Shown here in pieces: positions 1 through 12,479 of a stretch of DNA of 64,000 bases (its first letter is position 1; each line of letters opens with the position of its first letter). A program made the translations under genes and the position numbers. The DNA is from Eublepharis macularius. Lineage: Eukaryota; Chordata; Lepidosauria; Squamata; Eublepharidae. The stretch spans positions 102,533,689 to 102,597,688 of the forward strand of contig NC_072793.1 of the NCBI RefSeq assembly GCF_028583425.1, read 5' to 3'. Under the pieces are notes generated by a model, which did not search any database, was not told the origin of the DNA, and saw only the letters and a list, made by a program, of their open reading frames with translations.

Positions 1-1500
1 GAGGAATTATTTGAATCAGTCCAAAGCATCTCTCCCGAGACCTACTTCTGCTTCCAGCTGCCTCCACTGTGGCTGCCAGTAAGTCCAGTAGGCGCGACAA
101 AGCGACACGGCCTTTGTCTAGTGGTCAGACTATGCTTCAGACCAAATCTCCAACCTTGATACCAGACCTTCCTTCAGCAGATCATTACAAAAGATTATCT
201 ATCCTTAGTCTCTAGTATAAGGAGCATATAATCAGTGTCAGTGGTTGTTTCCACTGCGAATTTGTGGAAGCTGAAGGACTCACAGAAGATAATAACCAGT
301 GTTACCTCTTCCCTGGACATCTGCACAGAGTTAGAGGAGGACTGCATAACCTGGTGGAGTTAGTTGGGTTAAACAGACATCAGTTTCTTTTAACCATGTC
401 TCTGTTACGCAAGCCAAGTCAGTTTTCCTGTAACAACCAGCAGTTCTGTGCCTCACTGGTCTGGTATTGCACAATATTAATGAAGACGTGGAGGAAATTA
501 TTTTCTCTCAAGATGACATGAAAGTTAGACAGAAAGTTTCCTTGCCGCTGCCGTATCTACCAGCTCTTATCTGCTCTGAATTAGTGCATTCATTAAACAT
601 CCTGCCCCAAGTAAAGCCCTCCCCCACATTACGCATGCTGCCCTCCTCAGAGAGGCAATACAGCAGCCCAGGGCTGCATCTTAATGGGCTGATGTTAGTG
701 CAGACCAATAGGCGTTGTTCTCTGTCAGCGCTGCTCCTGGGTAGCAGCTGAGTAATTGGTGACTATCTCCCTCTCCTGCATTGAAGTCTTGATCAACGGC
801 CTGCTGCTCAACCACATTGAACTGAGATTGGAGTACATGTTCTCAGGGGCATGTTTTTTTGGTTCCCATTCCAAACAAACATCAAACCTTGGAGCAATGC
901 TCCTTTTCCAGTTTGTCTTCATTATGTTTGTCAGAAGTGGGGTCCAGAGAGGAAAGTAGGCCCATCCCAAATGTTAGGCTTGCCCAATGTAGACTCTCCC
1001 AGAAAAGGAGTGTCAACTGAAATACAGAGGGTGCATGGGACAGAATGGCTGTGAACCCTAGTGCATTATTCTTTTCACCAATCAAATTCTTCCTGCCTAC
1101 TGAAATATTCACACCATTCTGTCTGTCCATCAAACACTGACAAAATGACATTCATAGGAGTCTTATCTTGTTCTGGGCTGGAAGATTTCTTCCTGGCACT
1201 GCCATAATCTCAGAACAGAATTTTGAGGAATTGATTCAGTGTATTCGTTCTCTATCCACAAAGCAAAGAGCCTAGCTGGGCACAAGCATTTCTTCAGTCG
1301 CACCCTTTCTTTGCAGGGTCTCCAGCCCAAATAGACAGAAGCTAATCATCCTATTTGTGGTTCCTGATGGCCACTTGATTTGGATCCCAAAGCCCTTACC
1401 CCTTTCCCCTACTGGGACTGTGCACACTGGTCTCCTTAGGATCAGGTCCTTTTTTATCCTGTCATTGCCCCAGCCAGATGTTTTTAAAGCTGCTAATGAA
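1..1500 (+). pseudogene. possible decayed retrocopy of an unidentified protein gene
   Basis: I do not recognise the gene. On the + strand several stretches read like protein but lie in different frames with stops between them: frame 1 from base 1 to about 165 is open (EELFESVQSISPETYF...), and around 1218-1510 one frame reads FEELIQCIRSLSTKQR, a stop, then NRQKLIILFVVPDGHLIWIP. No clear splice structure separates them, which fits an intron-less retrocopy worn by mutation. A chance reading of neutral DNA remains possible. It is cut by the left edge of the window, so the parent could not be judged by length. Confidence 0.25.
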
Positions 1501-1956
1501 GTACTTTCCACTTCTCTCGTCCAGAACATGTAGCAGTTCAGAGGTGACTGGGACTTCTGAGGTGTAACAAGAGGCTCTGATGGATAGGAGGAAATATCTG
1601 ACCAAGTGTCTGGGGGCAGGGGGAGTAATAGGCAAACAACCTGCAGGCCAAAGAAAGATCCTACCTTGGGTCCATATTGGTGGATTGGGATAGAATATGA
1701 GAAGCAATGCAGAACTGGTGACCGATCCAACTACTGCCATAGTTGCTCCTGGGTAGCAGCCAAATAGACATAGTTGAGAGATCCTGGGAACATGGTGGTC
1801 CATGAATAGAGATGGGGTACCAAACCATGGGCTGTTCCAAAGTATTCAAAAACAGGAGCCTGGGGTCCAGGCTCACCATAATTAGAGCACTACTATATAT
1901 TATGTGAAATGGCATGCCTTGCATGTTAATTTGAAATTCTGATAACGTTATCTCAT
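1501..1956. other. unassigned intergenic DNA
   Basis: No domain, RNA gene or repeat was recognised here. It may be a continuation of the coding-like remnant to its left, but no frame stays open in a protein-like way. Confidence 0.3.
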
Positions 1957-2165
1957 CCTGACCTAAATTGTCCAGGCATCCCAATCTCATTAGAAAGCTA
2001 AGCAGGGTCAGCCCTGGTTAGTACTTGGTTGGAAGACCAGCAAGGAAGGCCAGGGTTGCTATGCAGAGGCAGGCAATGGTAAACCATCTCTGATAATCTC
2101 TTGCCTTGAACACCTAATGGGGTCAGCATAAGTAGGGGGTGACTTGATAGCACCCCCCCCCCCCA
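1957..2165 (+). mobile_element. 5S rRNA-derived SINE
   Basis: The core GGTTAGTACTTGG followed by a variant of the 'ATGGGAGACC' block is the box C (internal RNA polymerase III promoter) region of vertebrate 5S rRNA. The body continues with 'GCAGAGGCAGGCAATGG' and ends near 'GGGTGACTTGATAGCA', the layout of the lizard 5S-derived SINE. It closes on a run of C (about 2151-2164). Four copies occur in this window (also 18.6, 37.2 and 44.0 kb). It is diverged and clearly a dead copy. Confidence 0.8.
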
Positions 2166-2509
2166 AATTAGCAAAGAAGAGATTTTAAGAGCACAGTATG
2201 GTAGCAGCTTGTGGGAGGAGAAAACGGGTCAAATGTTTTGGTTCACTAGATAAGCTGATAGTAATGTGAGAGTTCTCATTCAAGAAGAAATGAGTTTTAG
2301 GCTGAGGCTTCTCATTTCTGCTAGATGAGCTCCACTGATCAAAAGCTAGTGCTTTCTAATCCGTTAGGTCTAATAGTTGGTATCAGCTTATTAACTTGCT
2401 CATTTGTTAAGGTCATAACTAGAGATCCTTTTCTGGACACTCAGCAACCAAAGGCTATGGACCAAGAACAACTCCCCCCCCCACCCGTAGATTTCCCCCC
2501 TTTCTTTAT
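2166..2509. other. unassigned intergenic DNA with a C-rich tract
   Basis: Nothing gene-like was seen. A pyrimidine-rich patch at about 2472-2506 contains two C runs. Confidence 0.3.
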
Positions 2510-3300
2510 AACATAAAAGGTTTGTCAACTTAAGGCTGTTGGGGTGGCTTACAACATAAACCAATATAAAAAAATATATATACAAGTTAAAAACCCACTT
2601 TATATCAACAACACAAAAAATAACTAATTATAAACTATATATCCAGTATTAGAGCAACAGAAAGCAAAATAAAAGCAAATAAGGCAGAAATAAACCAATA
2701 TCAACCCAATTACAACAACTTTATAAAACAGCAAAGCACTAGGACAGGAAAAATAAAAACTAATTATTAAACTACAAAACAAAGAAACAAGCTAGTAAGT
2801 GAATAAAAATCAACTAAAGAAACACATTTTCACTAGGTGCTGGAAAATCAGCTAATCTGACACCAGGTGAATAGCTAAAATGAGGGCACTCCACACCTGG
2901 GGTGCAAAAACAGAAAAGGCCCTGCTTGTATCAACCTACCTAATCTCAGTTATTAGTAGAAGGCAAAGCAGGGCCTTAGATGATGACCTCGCCTAACAGG
3001 GATTATGGCAGCAGGTGGTCCTTTAAATATCCTGGCTGCAGATCATTTAGGGATATCAAGGACAAAACCGGCACTGAGAATTGGGCTAGCCACTACAAAT
3101 CTGTTCTCTGTACAAAACATCACTCAGCAATCTGACTGCTGCATTTTGCACCAATTTCTGTTTCTGAACTGTCTTCAGGGGCTGCTCCTTGTAAAAGCCC
3201 AACATGAATATTATCAGTTCACAGATAACTGAGGCAAAATTTCGCTGCTCATGGAAAAGTAACAGGTAGTGTACCAGCTAAAACTGGTGAAAGGGCAACT
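2510..3300 (-). mobile_element. CR1/L2-type LINE, 3' region remnant
   Basis: Read on the minus strand, this is the long 3' region seen repeatedly in this window (compare 24.4, 31.6 and 35.5 kb). Recurrent landmarks are 'cactccacacctggggtgc' followed by 'aaaggccctgct', then a block about the ring of 'ctgcattttgcaccaa'. The left edge is A/T-rich, as expected for the LINE 3' end. No open frame remains. The CR1/L2 assignment comes from the companion reverse-transcriptase remnants, not from a search. Confidence 0.55.
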
Positions 3301-4390
3301 CCAGGATTTCCTGGATTAAGTGAACTATCTGAATCCTTCTTATTCTTGCTCTCTATATGGGACTGTTTATTCTATTCTGGCCTGTATATGAGACTGAAAC
3401 AGCCTTGGTTTGCTCTCGTAAATGACCTGCTGTGGATGAGAAAGTGTACATCTATTGATCTGGATCTTTTAATTCCATCAATCATTCATTGTATCCTTCT
3501 GGACTGCCTTTCAGAATTGGGACTAGAAGGCCCTGTCTTGTGGTGGTTTCAGCCCTTACCTGGAAGGTAGGTTTCAGAAGGTGGTGCTGAGAGAGTGTTG
3601 CTCAATTCCTTGGCTTATGGAATCTTGCAGAGAGTTCCATCCTGACCTCCGGGCTCTTTAACTGCTGGGTTAGGTCATCTGGAGATTTGGGCTGGGCGGT
3701 TGCTAATATGTGAACAACTCTCAGCTCTATCTCATGCTTCTAGCAAATCCCATGAAGCACCCTGAACTGGTGCTTGGAGGCAGTTTTGGTGTAGATGTGG
3801 GCTAATAAATGGAAACTTAATCCCAACAAGACATAAGTGCTACTTGTAAGTGGTCAGACTGACCAGGTATTTAAAGTGTCTGCTGTTCTAGATGGGGTTG
3901 CATTCCCCCTGAAGGAGCAGGTACGTAGATTGGGGATACTGCTGGACTCAGACCTGCTAACCTACTGCTGGATATAAGTAGGTGGTAGCCATGACCTAGA
4001 ATGCCTTGTACCAGCTTCAGCTGTTTAGCCACATGTGGCCTTTCATGAGTAGAAAAGATCTGGTCGCTGTGGTGCATTCCTTGGTAACACTGGCTCCCAA
4101 TTTGTATTTGGGCCCAATTCAAGGTGCTGGTTCAGGCTTTCAAGCCTTATATGGTTTGCCGGTTATCTTCTGAGGCACTACTTTGAATATTCCTGGCGAT
4201 CTAAGATGGGGCTTCTCAGTCATGGCACAAAAATTCTGGCATTCCCTTCCCAGGGATGTTTGTCTGTCTCCTTTGATCGCTGTCTTTCACCAGCAGATGA
4301 AGAGATTTTTTAAAAAATTTTTGCCTGGTATTCCCTCAATGCCCTCTCCTTCCTGCCCTATGTTTTAATTGCTTGGTAGATACATTTAAA
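3301..4390 (+). mobile_element. CR1/L2-type LINE, reverse transcriptase C-terminal remnant
   Basis: Broken frames read like the end of a non-LTR reverse transcriptase: at 3790-3850 'ANKWKLNPNKT'-like, at 3885-3950 'DGVAFPLKEQV.RLGILLDS'-like, and near 4220-4310 the usual C-terminal block 'FWHSLPRDV...FHQQMKRFFKKF'. The order matches CR1/L2 clade LINEs, where the palm domain is followed by a region ending in W-(N/H)-S-L-P. Many stops and shifts show that it is inactive. It lies head-to-head with the opposite-strand LINE 3' region to its left. Confidence 0.6.
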
Positions 4391-4689
4391 AAGGCACTGC
4401 ACACTACAGAGAGGAATTCAACCTCCATCTGTATGACCAGAATCTAATAGCACCATCAATTTGTGATGCTCTTTCAGAAGAAGTGCAGCTTTGTCCAGAA
4501 CAGATTTACTCTTCAATTGACTATTCTGTTTTATTAACTTTAATTGACAATTTTATTGACGAAGACACTTTTTTATCTTAGAGGATATTCACTCTTTTTG
4601 GCCTTGATCTAGTCGTTTACCACGTCCAGACCTCAGAATAGTCACACTCTTCCTCACTGGAGGAGTAATAAAGGAGTAATAAATGGAGC

Positions 4690-5090
4690 AATAAAGCTAG
4701 GTGTCATCTGCTTGTTAGTGATATCTCATTCTAAAGCCTTGGATGGTCGTACCCAGTAGATTCATATAGAGTTTAAAAAGCATGATGTGCTGCTGAGCTA
4801 CAGGGCACAAATGCCTTGGGCTCATACAGTTATTCCCCAGACCACCTTCTGGTATCAATTAGCCAGATAGGACTAGAACAATTGGAAAACAATCCCCATA
4901 TCCACCAGGAAATCTAGAAGGATATTTTGATGGATGGTATCCAAGGCTTCTGGGAGATAAAGAAGAATCAGTAGTGATACCCAGTATCTCTCTTTAAGTA
5001 TCAGTTCCAAAAGCCGGGCTGAAATCAGACTGATGCTGGTCTGAATAATCTCTATCCTCTCAAGAATGTGTGGAGGGGATACCAAGCCAT
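4690..5090 (-). mobile_element. CR1/L2-type LINE, internal part of the long 3' region
   Basis: The minus strand matches the pattern of this LINE family's 3' region: 'gtttaaaaagcatgatgtgc', a block about 'ccagaccaccttctgg', and 'gatggtatccaaggcttctgg' in that order on the + strand. The same wording, diverged, recurs in the other minus-strand LINE pieces of this window. It has no coding content. Confidence 0.5.
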
Positions 5091-6899
5091 GCGCTTTTAT
5101 CCCCAGAAAAGATCAAATCAATCATATATCATGCTATCTGCACAGGTATCAGAATGTTCTGGGACAGCACCATGGGAATCATTGTGTCCATGAAGTCCTC
5201 TGTTCAGAATCTAAAATGGCAAGGTCAAAAATTCTCTCTCAACTCAGGTAACATCAGATATATGTTCAGAACAGGGACTCTTTCTCTGCTAGAAACTATT
5301 TCTTTTAACATACACATCTATCTGCTCCTGCCCTTCTGTGTGGCACAGAAGCTCAGTTTTTTCAAACCCTGATGGGCACTTAAAACCATCTCCTGACAAC
5401 CAAAGCACATCAAGGCTATATCTATGCCTATTTTGACCAATTACTTTTCCTTTCATGATGCATGATAGGCATAGCAATGAGAACTGAAGCTCAATACTAT
5501 ACTGTAAAGGATGAGCAATATAAAATAAAAGTTTAAACAAATATGGTTGTCATGTACCCTCAGGCTTTTTCCAATAGAAAAAACTTGAGGGTACATATAA
5601 AAGACGCTCGAGGTGGTGCATTTTGGGGGTAAAGTGGAGTGAGAGGAAATGGTTAAATCCATGTTTCCCCACCCTGGGCTGCCTCTTAAAATCCAAGTGC
5701 CCAGTAGTTACATTCTGTTAAAATAAATTGGAGGAAATCACGAAAATAAACATTGTGTAATTCTGCTAAAATTACCAAGGCCATACCCGAAATTCTTAGC
5801 CGTGCATGTAATGGTAGTGCTTTTTATCTCGCTTTGGTTTAGGTTTAGCATTGACATAATACGAGTGTTGCAGACATAGGAAATCTTTAGTTTGTAGTTA
5901 TAAAGAAACCTTTGAAAAAAACTAGTCTGACCTACTCTTTGTTGGTAGGAGACCCTTCCCCTCCTCCTTGTTGTCTTTAACATGTTTTATTGTCAGTAAA
6001 TGTACAGTCTTGTAAAGAAAAGCCTAGTGTATCTCCACCCTGTGGTGGTGAGAAACTTGGCTGTCAAATTTGAACAGAAATGTGAGCAACCAGCCAATTA
6101 AAACACGTAATCTTCAACAAATTTACCAAGGATTAAATCCCACTAAACCCAGAGCCCAAACTCATAAGAAAGTATTCCAGGGGCTTACTCCCTTGTAAGT
6201 ATGCATAGGGTTGCTATCTCTGTAGGACTTTGTGTGTTTTCTTGACAACAAGGCCTGCAAAGTTCAACAGGACAGCGTATGTGTCTTTGGTAAGCTTATG
6301 TGTAAAATTAAACAATTGCTTGTAATAAGAATGAAGTATTTATTAACATTCTCTCATTGAAGTCAATCAACAGTTAATGCTGCCTTGTCAAAGTTGATGA
6401 GATTAAAGTTGCTTATTAAATGTTCTTTCACAAATGCCTTTTTTAGCATGTGTAGCCAATCAACTAAGCTTCAAATGTGACTTGAACTGGTCGAAAGAAC
6501 TTACCCATACAATACTGCATATGGCAGTATTTATCCTGGGCTGCTACACGTGCAATCCTGCTACTCAGGCAACATTACCATACCAATGTAACGCCTGCCA
6601 GAGCTACAGATCTTCTGTGCTAAATGTTGCACGTGTTATGGCTGAGAGCCCAGTTTCAGTGGGATGCTGGGCACACGCAACATCACACAGCACTGTTTAT
6701 TCACCAGCATAACATTTAAATTAGGCCTTTCAGTCATCTGTCTACAAGGTTCGTGCTGAACTTTGGGATACCCTAGGCAGATGTGGTAGCAAATGTTCCA
6801 TTCTTGAAATGCAAACCAGTAAACTTTGGCTTTAATATCTGAAAAATAATTGAAACAACTTAATTAGGGATAATAGAGGAAAGTAAGTTTTTAAATTTG
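5091..6899. other. intergenic, no gene seen; holds one hairpin
   Basis: No exon, RNA gene or clear repeat body was recognised. A 19-bp imperfect inverted repeat lies at 5552-5570 / 5578-5596 (listed separately). A short dispersed motif (a 'gcttactccc...gtaagtatgcataggg' block) lies at about 6182-6213 and recurs elsewhere in the window. Confidence 0.4.
5552..5596. repeat. hairpin (19-bp inverted repeat)
   Basis: ATGTACCCTCAGGCTTTTT at 5552-5570 is mirrored at 5578-5596 with three mismatches around a 7-nt loop. The outer 11 bp are perfect. The right arm is followed directly by 'ataaaagacgctcgagg'. Function unknown; it may be a MITE end or chance. Confidence 0.5.
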
Positions 6900-7200
6900 A
6901 TATTGGACTGGTTTAGTGGACATTCAGAACTTTGGAACTCCCTCCCCAGGAAGATTCCTCTGCCTTCATCTGTCCTTGTCTTCCACCAGCAGGAGACAAC
7001 TTTTCTTTTTTGTTTGATATACCCTCAGTAACCTCTAACTGGCCACCTCTCTGTCTGTGTCTGTATGTTTTTATTTTATTGTTAAGTATTTTATATATCA
7101 GCGGTAAGTACTCTTTTAATGTTTTAAATATGTTGTTTTCTTCCTTGGCAATTCCATTTTGGTGGGAGGGTGGCATATCAATATTTTAAATAAATGAACT
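6900..7200 (+). mobile_element. CR1/L2-type LINE 3' terminus
   Basis: It begins with the C-terminal reverse-transcriptase block (F-G-T-P-S-P-G-R-F, then SSTSRRQ) at about 6925-7000, runs through a T-rich 3' UTR and ends in 'gggtggcatatcaatatttt' and 'aaataaatg', the usual end of these LINEs. The copy is truncated at its 5' end. Confidence 0.6.
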
Positions 7201-9450
7201 GTAATCTATTTACTTTCATAGTTACAGACATACCTATTCTTCATGCATAATGGGGGCAGATCTCCAGCAGATAACAGGATTATAGTCTTTTTTTGTTTTT
7301 TTTAAAAATTCATTCCTCAAGGTTTCAGAACAAGTTGCAACTAAAACAGATGATGAATAAATAGTAGGATAAAGTTTGCAAATTCCCAACAAGATTGTGG
7401 TATACAGGATAAAAATCATGATTCTTCACACCCACCCACATAAGAGATTATCTTGACCTTAAAAGGTTTAATCATATAAGATGCTTTAAAATATTTAATT
7501 GATAACATCATATTTTAGCATTCAGGGTTTATTCTGATGGTACTGCTTAACTTGTATAGCTATACAGTCTCAACATTCTATTCTTAACATTTGGTCTCAT
7601 CCATCTGAGATTTAACACAGGTAATCTTCCCGGTGGATAGTATAATTTGGCCAGATGTCCGAAAAATACAGTGCAAAATGCTTGAGTTGTAGGAGTTTAA
7701 ACAAATCATCTTGAGATTGTAGAACAACATTTGCACATTAAACACATTCTGGATGGCTGAAATTTTGACAGAATTCAATTTTTTCTCCTGGGATCCTGCC
7801 CCTGCATTGGTGAAAATCTGACAAGTATTAGGAAAGTTATGGCATTTCAGAGTTCCCACATGAAACTTCATCTGGCAATTTATGTGAAAATGGCCATTAG
7901 GTTTCTGTAGCCAGAAAGAATATGGCATTACTAGCAGAAATTTTGATGGCATAGATACTTTGCAGTACAGAGCAGAAGAATGCACGTGGCACCATTAGAG
8001 AGAGAGAGAAAGAAAATAAGAATACACACCGCCATTCAGGAACCCTTCCCTGGTTATGCAATGTCATCATGATATAGTGTGAAAATCTTTTGACGATACG
8101 TCAGTCAAACGTAGTAAAGCTGAATCTTTTAAATTACTACCCTTGATGTATCACCCAAGCCCAGTTTCTACCTAAAAGACCAAGGCAAAGTGTGAGCGTG
8201 TTGATCTCAATTTGTAAATGACCACAATATATGAGTCAATGTCTTGGATCCAGACTAGACTTTTCTACAGGCACAAGGACTTCAACCTCCCATGGCAGCC
8301 CGAAACATCCCCTAAAATACATTGGAGAGGAAGGAATTGTTCTCTGTGAACAGAAGTCCTTATACCCATAGAAACATTTGTCTGGATCCATCCCTGTCTT
8401 TCATATTTAATACTTGTGTGGCACAGAAGTAAAGTTGTGGCTTAGCTTAAAATTTCCTTTCTTCTTGAAACTTGCATGGCCAACTGTATAACTCTTCTCT
8501 TAAATCTAAAGTCTGTTGATTATAGAATACATATAAAAGATGTTATGTTTTGTGGACAGGAGCTAACAGTTCAAAAACTAAATGACTCAATTGCATCCTG
8601 CTCTTATATAGTAGTTGAATGTTTCATCCTGAAGCAATTGTTAGCACTTAATAAAATATAAACAGACTTTATTTTGTGAAGCTAGAAATATTTTACCACA
8701 TGTACGTGAGATAGTGTTACAAAACTAGTTTAAGGGAACCCATGCAATCACACAGGCTCCATTCCTGTCCTATCTTAGCCAATGCTTTAGTCTCCTTACA
8801 TGTAGTAAATCATCTCCATATATTTCTGGAAATAGTTTGGCATTCTCTGTTTACTTGAATGCTTGTTACTTGTTACTTGTTTACTTGAATGCTTTCAATG
8901 CCCCTCCCCCCTAGCAGAATTTGGGGAATGTTATGAGCTTTACTGTTTCTAATTCGATCAGCAGCACATGCAACCATGATCAGGGGCTGCAGCAGCAGAC
9001 CCATTAAAAGCCTTGCTAAAATTCTCATTACCTTGTTTTCTGAGTGGCGGAGGTGTGACACCATTTGCACTGGTGAGCTTCACCTGTTTATCCAGTCACA
9101 TGCCTCCCTGAAGCCGGCAAATCGCCTGGTGTGCTTAAAATGCTGCTCTGTCAACAACATATTTCTGCCCTTGCTTTTGGGCAAGATGATTCTGAGAGGA
9201 TTTCGACCTTTTAATGCAGGTGACCTAAGATGTAAGGCTGTTGAGCTTATTTGTACTCAAGGTTATATGTACTCAGCTTGCCTAGGTAATTAGTGGACGT
9301 GAGGTGGTGGCAATTACTTTCTGTAGTGCAGTTTGCAAAACAGACTCAGCTTTAGTTTGGAAATCTCTAATGAGTAGGTGAAGAAATTTGTGTAGGTTGT
9401 GAATTTGCGTAGGTTGTGAGAATATAGGGCCATGGCCACTTGAGTTGCTT
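7201..9450. other. intergenic, no gene seen
   Basis: A 133-codon minus-strand open frame at 7584-7985 has no recognisable domain and is A/T-rich, so I treat it as chance. Simple features: an AG-rich tract at about 7998-8016 and a small tandem duplication around 8850-8895 (units of 'gtttacttgaatgctt'). Confidence 0.4.
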
Positions 9451-9622
9451 TAGGGTTGCCAACTGCAGGTAAGGCAATTGCTGGAGATTTGGGGGCAGAG
9501 TCTTGGATGGGTGGAGTTTAGGGAGGGGAGGAAGCTCAGCAAAGGTGTGATGCCATAGAATGCATCCTCTGAAGCTGTCATTTTCTCCAGGTGATCTCTG
9601 GACTCCACCTGGAGGTTGGCAA
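9451..9622 (+). mobile_element. hAT-type MITE ('tagggttgcca' family), decayed
   Basis: It starts TAGGGTTGCCAACTGCAGG and ends CACCTGGAGGTTGGCAAT, so its termini are inverted repeats of one another. The interior carries the family's landmarks 'ctggagatttggggg' and 'cattttctccagg'. Better copies at 34.2 and 37.9 kb show 8-bp target duplications, which places the family with hAT. It is non-coding. Confidence 0.65.
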
Positions 9623-9654
9623 TAGTGCATCACACATTCTATGTTTTCAAAAAT

Positions 9655-9845
9655 ACGTGGATGTAGGAATACCCACAGCATGTTGACGTATCCAGTAACA
9701 GAAGTCACAGAATAACTTTTATTAGGAACAACTGAAATGACAAAAAGCATTGTGTAAGCTTCAGAGTTCTTCAGAATCAGGGCGGTTGGTAATTGGGGCG
9801 GAGGGACTCGTGGTTCTTCAGAACTCTGAATCAGGGTAGATGCAA
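9655..9845 (-). repeat. decayed copy of the CUGAUGA-hairpin repeat family
   Basis: The minus strand reads CTGATTC, a short hairpin-forming stretch, then GAAGCTTACACAATGC and a T-rich tail. This is the same order as the better copies at 38.7, 41.0 and 47.5 kb. Core positions are mutated. Nearby direct repeats of 'gaatcaggg(c/t)ggttg' at 9772 and 10363 suggest local duplication. Confidence 0.35.
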
Positions 9846-9935
9846 CAGATAGTTTCATTTTGTTCTGAATCCTAGAAATATGTTATTAAATTTCAAGTAA
9901 TATCACAAAAGTACACAGCAATCTTTTAAAATATT

Positions 9936-10354
9936 TGGTGAGAGCGGTGAAGGTAGTATACATAACAAAAGGGAAGGTGGAGTCTTTCCCAGATGTGACT
10001 GAGTGGATGAACAAATTGTGTGAATATGCATCTATGGCTAAATTAACTTCTTATATACATAATAGGCCAATCTTAGAATTTCAGGAAAAATGGAAAGATC
10101 ATTTTGACTATGTAGCTGGTAATTAAGAATTAAGAACAGTTATTATGGAAGCAGATCAATTAGAAAATACTTCAAAATGTTGAACATAAAATATTAAGTG
10201 TAATGTTAAATATAAAATATTGAGTATAAAATCTTGAGTATAAGTAAGTTGGAGAGGAGCAATACTCTGTAGCTCAAACGTGCTGTTATATATTCTGTTT
10301 TTTTATGTATTGTTGTTGTCTTTTTCTTTTCAAATAAACTTTATCTGGAAAAAA
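9936..10354 (+). mobile_element. 5'-truncated L1 LINE, end of ORF2 plus 3' UTR
   Basis: The 63-codon frame at 9935-10126 matches the extreme C-terminus of L1 ORF2p: an SFPDVTEWMNKL block, then YASMAKLT, then F-Q-E-K-W-K before the stop. A 230-nt A/T-rich 3' UTR follows, with 'caaataaactttatctgg' and a short A run. Only the last ~60 residues remain, so it is a dead 5'-truncated copy. Confidence 0.65.
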
Positions 10355-11680
10355 GAGCTCTGAATCAGGGTGGTTGTTAATTGGGTGGGTGGGGACTCAG
10401 GACATGGTATTAAGGCCTCTTTGGCTTGCCTACTGCTTTGTGTCATTTTAGTTAGTCCTAATAACAGTGATTACATTATTTTTATTTTTGGATTTTGCAT
10501 TGGACCATTGTGGCTAGCCACAACCACTTTCTTCCTGGAATATCCATCATTTCAGTTATGTGGCTTCTAGTTTCGTCTTCTAGAAAATGGGGGACAATAT
10601 ACTGTACATTCCATTGTTGGCACTAACACTGGATTTACTTTGAGGTAGGACTTTTCCCTGGAAGGTAGCACTTCTCTCTGACATTTCAGGTTGGGATTTG
10701 GACCCCATTTCCGTTGGATTTAAGAAGCAAACTATTGTACACTTACTTGGGAGTAAGTCCTGTTAAACACAGTGGGACTTACTTTCATTAATATATTTGA
10801 AATGTTTAATTTTTATTTCAGTGTTGAAGATGGCAATTTATGTTTGATGGTATGACTCTTGACTGGATTGTTGATGCAAGCAGTTTTGAGAGACAGTAGT
10901 TCATAAAGCAATCAGGTGTAAGAGAATAATAAAAATAATTTGGCTGACAATAAGTCACTCCCATCTGTATTTTAGTCTGGAGGATTAGAGGCTCAGTAAA
11001 ATTAGGAAAATAACATATATTAGACTGAAGTAAATAAATCCTGACTGTATTTTGCATCTTTGTGGTTGTGTTATTTACCCTACTTTTTTGCTGGCTTCAC
11101 TTTTATACCAGAATGACACACAAACTGGTTGAGAACAACACATGACTGTGGATATAATGCATAAAAAGATATCTATGGAATTATAGGTTTCTGTTTGTAC
11201 AAAGACAAGTTACACAAACCACTCATTGGGCTATGCCAATGCCAGATAAGCACAACAATGACAAAATGTCAAAATGAATCTCGCATGTCTGATCCCAAAT
11301 TAGCTTTTCAAAAACAGAAATGACTTTGTTTGTGGGCCATGCGTCATCCTATGTCTTGTCAGAATTATTGGATGCGTTTTGCTAACACTAGCACTTTCCT
11401 TTGATGCAAGGAATCCTCTGCTGATGCAAAAAACTTTTTTCTGGTCGAAGGACCTCCAACGTTGGGGAAGGTTTCTTGCACAGGGGGAAAGTGCCCCTGT
11501 TAGTGGAACCAATCCAAAGGATGTCATTTTAAATAAAAGTATTAATATTAAATGGTTAAAATGCCTCATCTTTTGATTTTATAAAATCACAAAGGTGGCT
11601 ATCAATTATACACTAAGTAAAATGCCAGCAAAATAGACTCAATATAGCAGTGCACAATCTACTAACCCTGAAGAGGTGTA
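10355..11680. other. intergenic, no gene seen
   Basis: No exon or repeat body was recognised. A copy of the short dispersed motif (cacttacttgggagtaagtc) lies at about 10740-10765. Just to the left, at 10185-10245, is a local tandem of an 'aaatattgagtat'-like unit. Confidence 0.4.
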
Positions 11681-11822
11681 AGGTTGCCAATTCCTGGTTG
11701 GGAAATTCCTAGACTCCACCCTCCAAAGCACCCTATTTTCACCAGGGGAACTGATCTGTCTAATCTGGAGATCAGTAGTAATTCTAGGAGATCTCCAGGC
11801 CTCACCTGGAAGCTGGCAACCC
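11681..11822 (+). mobile_element. hAT-type MITE ('agggttgcca' family)
   Basis: Its ends are AGGTTGCCAATTCCTGG and AAGCTGGCAACC. The interior has 'gactccaccctccaaagc', 'ccaggggaactgatctg' and 'ggagatctccaggcc', which are shared with the copies at 34.2 and 41.5 kb. This copy has lost part of its left half. Confidence 0.7.
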
Positions 11823-12479
11823 AAGGGAAAGGGGACAAGCTGTGAGCTCTATGAGGAAGAGGGAAAGAAAGAAGGCATGTATAATGTGTGGAGAAGGACT
11901 GGTGGGGGGAGGGATTTTGCACCTGTGAGTCCTTACTTCTATCCATCTATTCAGCAATCTACAACCAAGAAACGCCTTGTTTCTTTGCACGTCTCTGTAT
12001 CTGTTTTTTTACTTTACACAATCCTGGCTATTCCACAACCACCTGGAAAGATCTTGCATCCAGGGTTTTTGCACACCCCAGCAAAGTTTCTGGTGTGTTT
12101 CTGGTGTCCATACAAAGTACGCCGTAGGAACCAAGGAAGTGTCTCAGAAATCTACAAAAATAAGGAACGAACCACAACATAATAAAAATAATCAACCGCA
12201 TACATATCCTACAGCATTTCCAGTAACTTCATTTAAATGAGAGAATATACACATGCTGCCTAACTTCCATTATTTGCGTTTATCCATTTTCATGCTGAAA
12301 TTCAGATTTCAATATAATTGTAAAAATAAAATATCAAAATCTCACAATTGTTACCCACATTTCAGTCTGTATATATGATTGCAAAAACCTTAAATTTTAA
12401 CGTTACCTTGGAATCCACACCGTAATATATTTCTTTTATTTCCAGTTTTCTCTTGAAACAACATTTTATTATGTACTTT

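Noticed and set aside
7584..7985. 133-codon minus-strand frame
   Set aside because: No recognisable domain, no splice or promoter context, A/T-rich composition; consistent with a chance frame.
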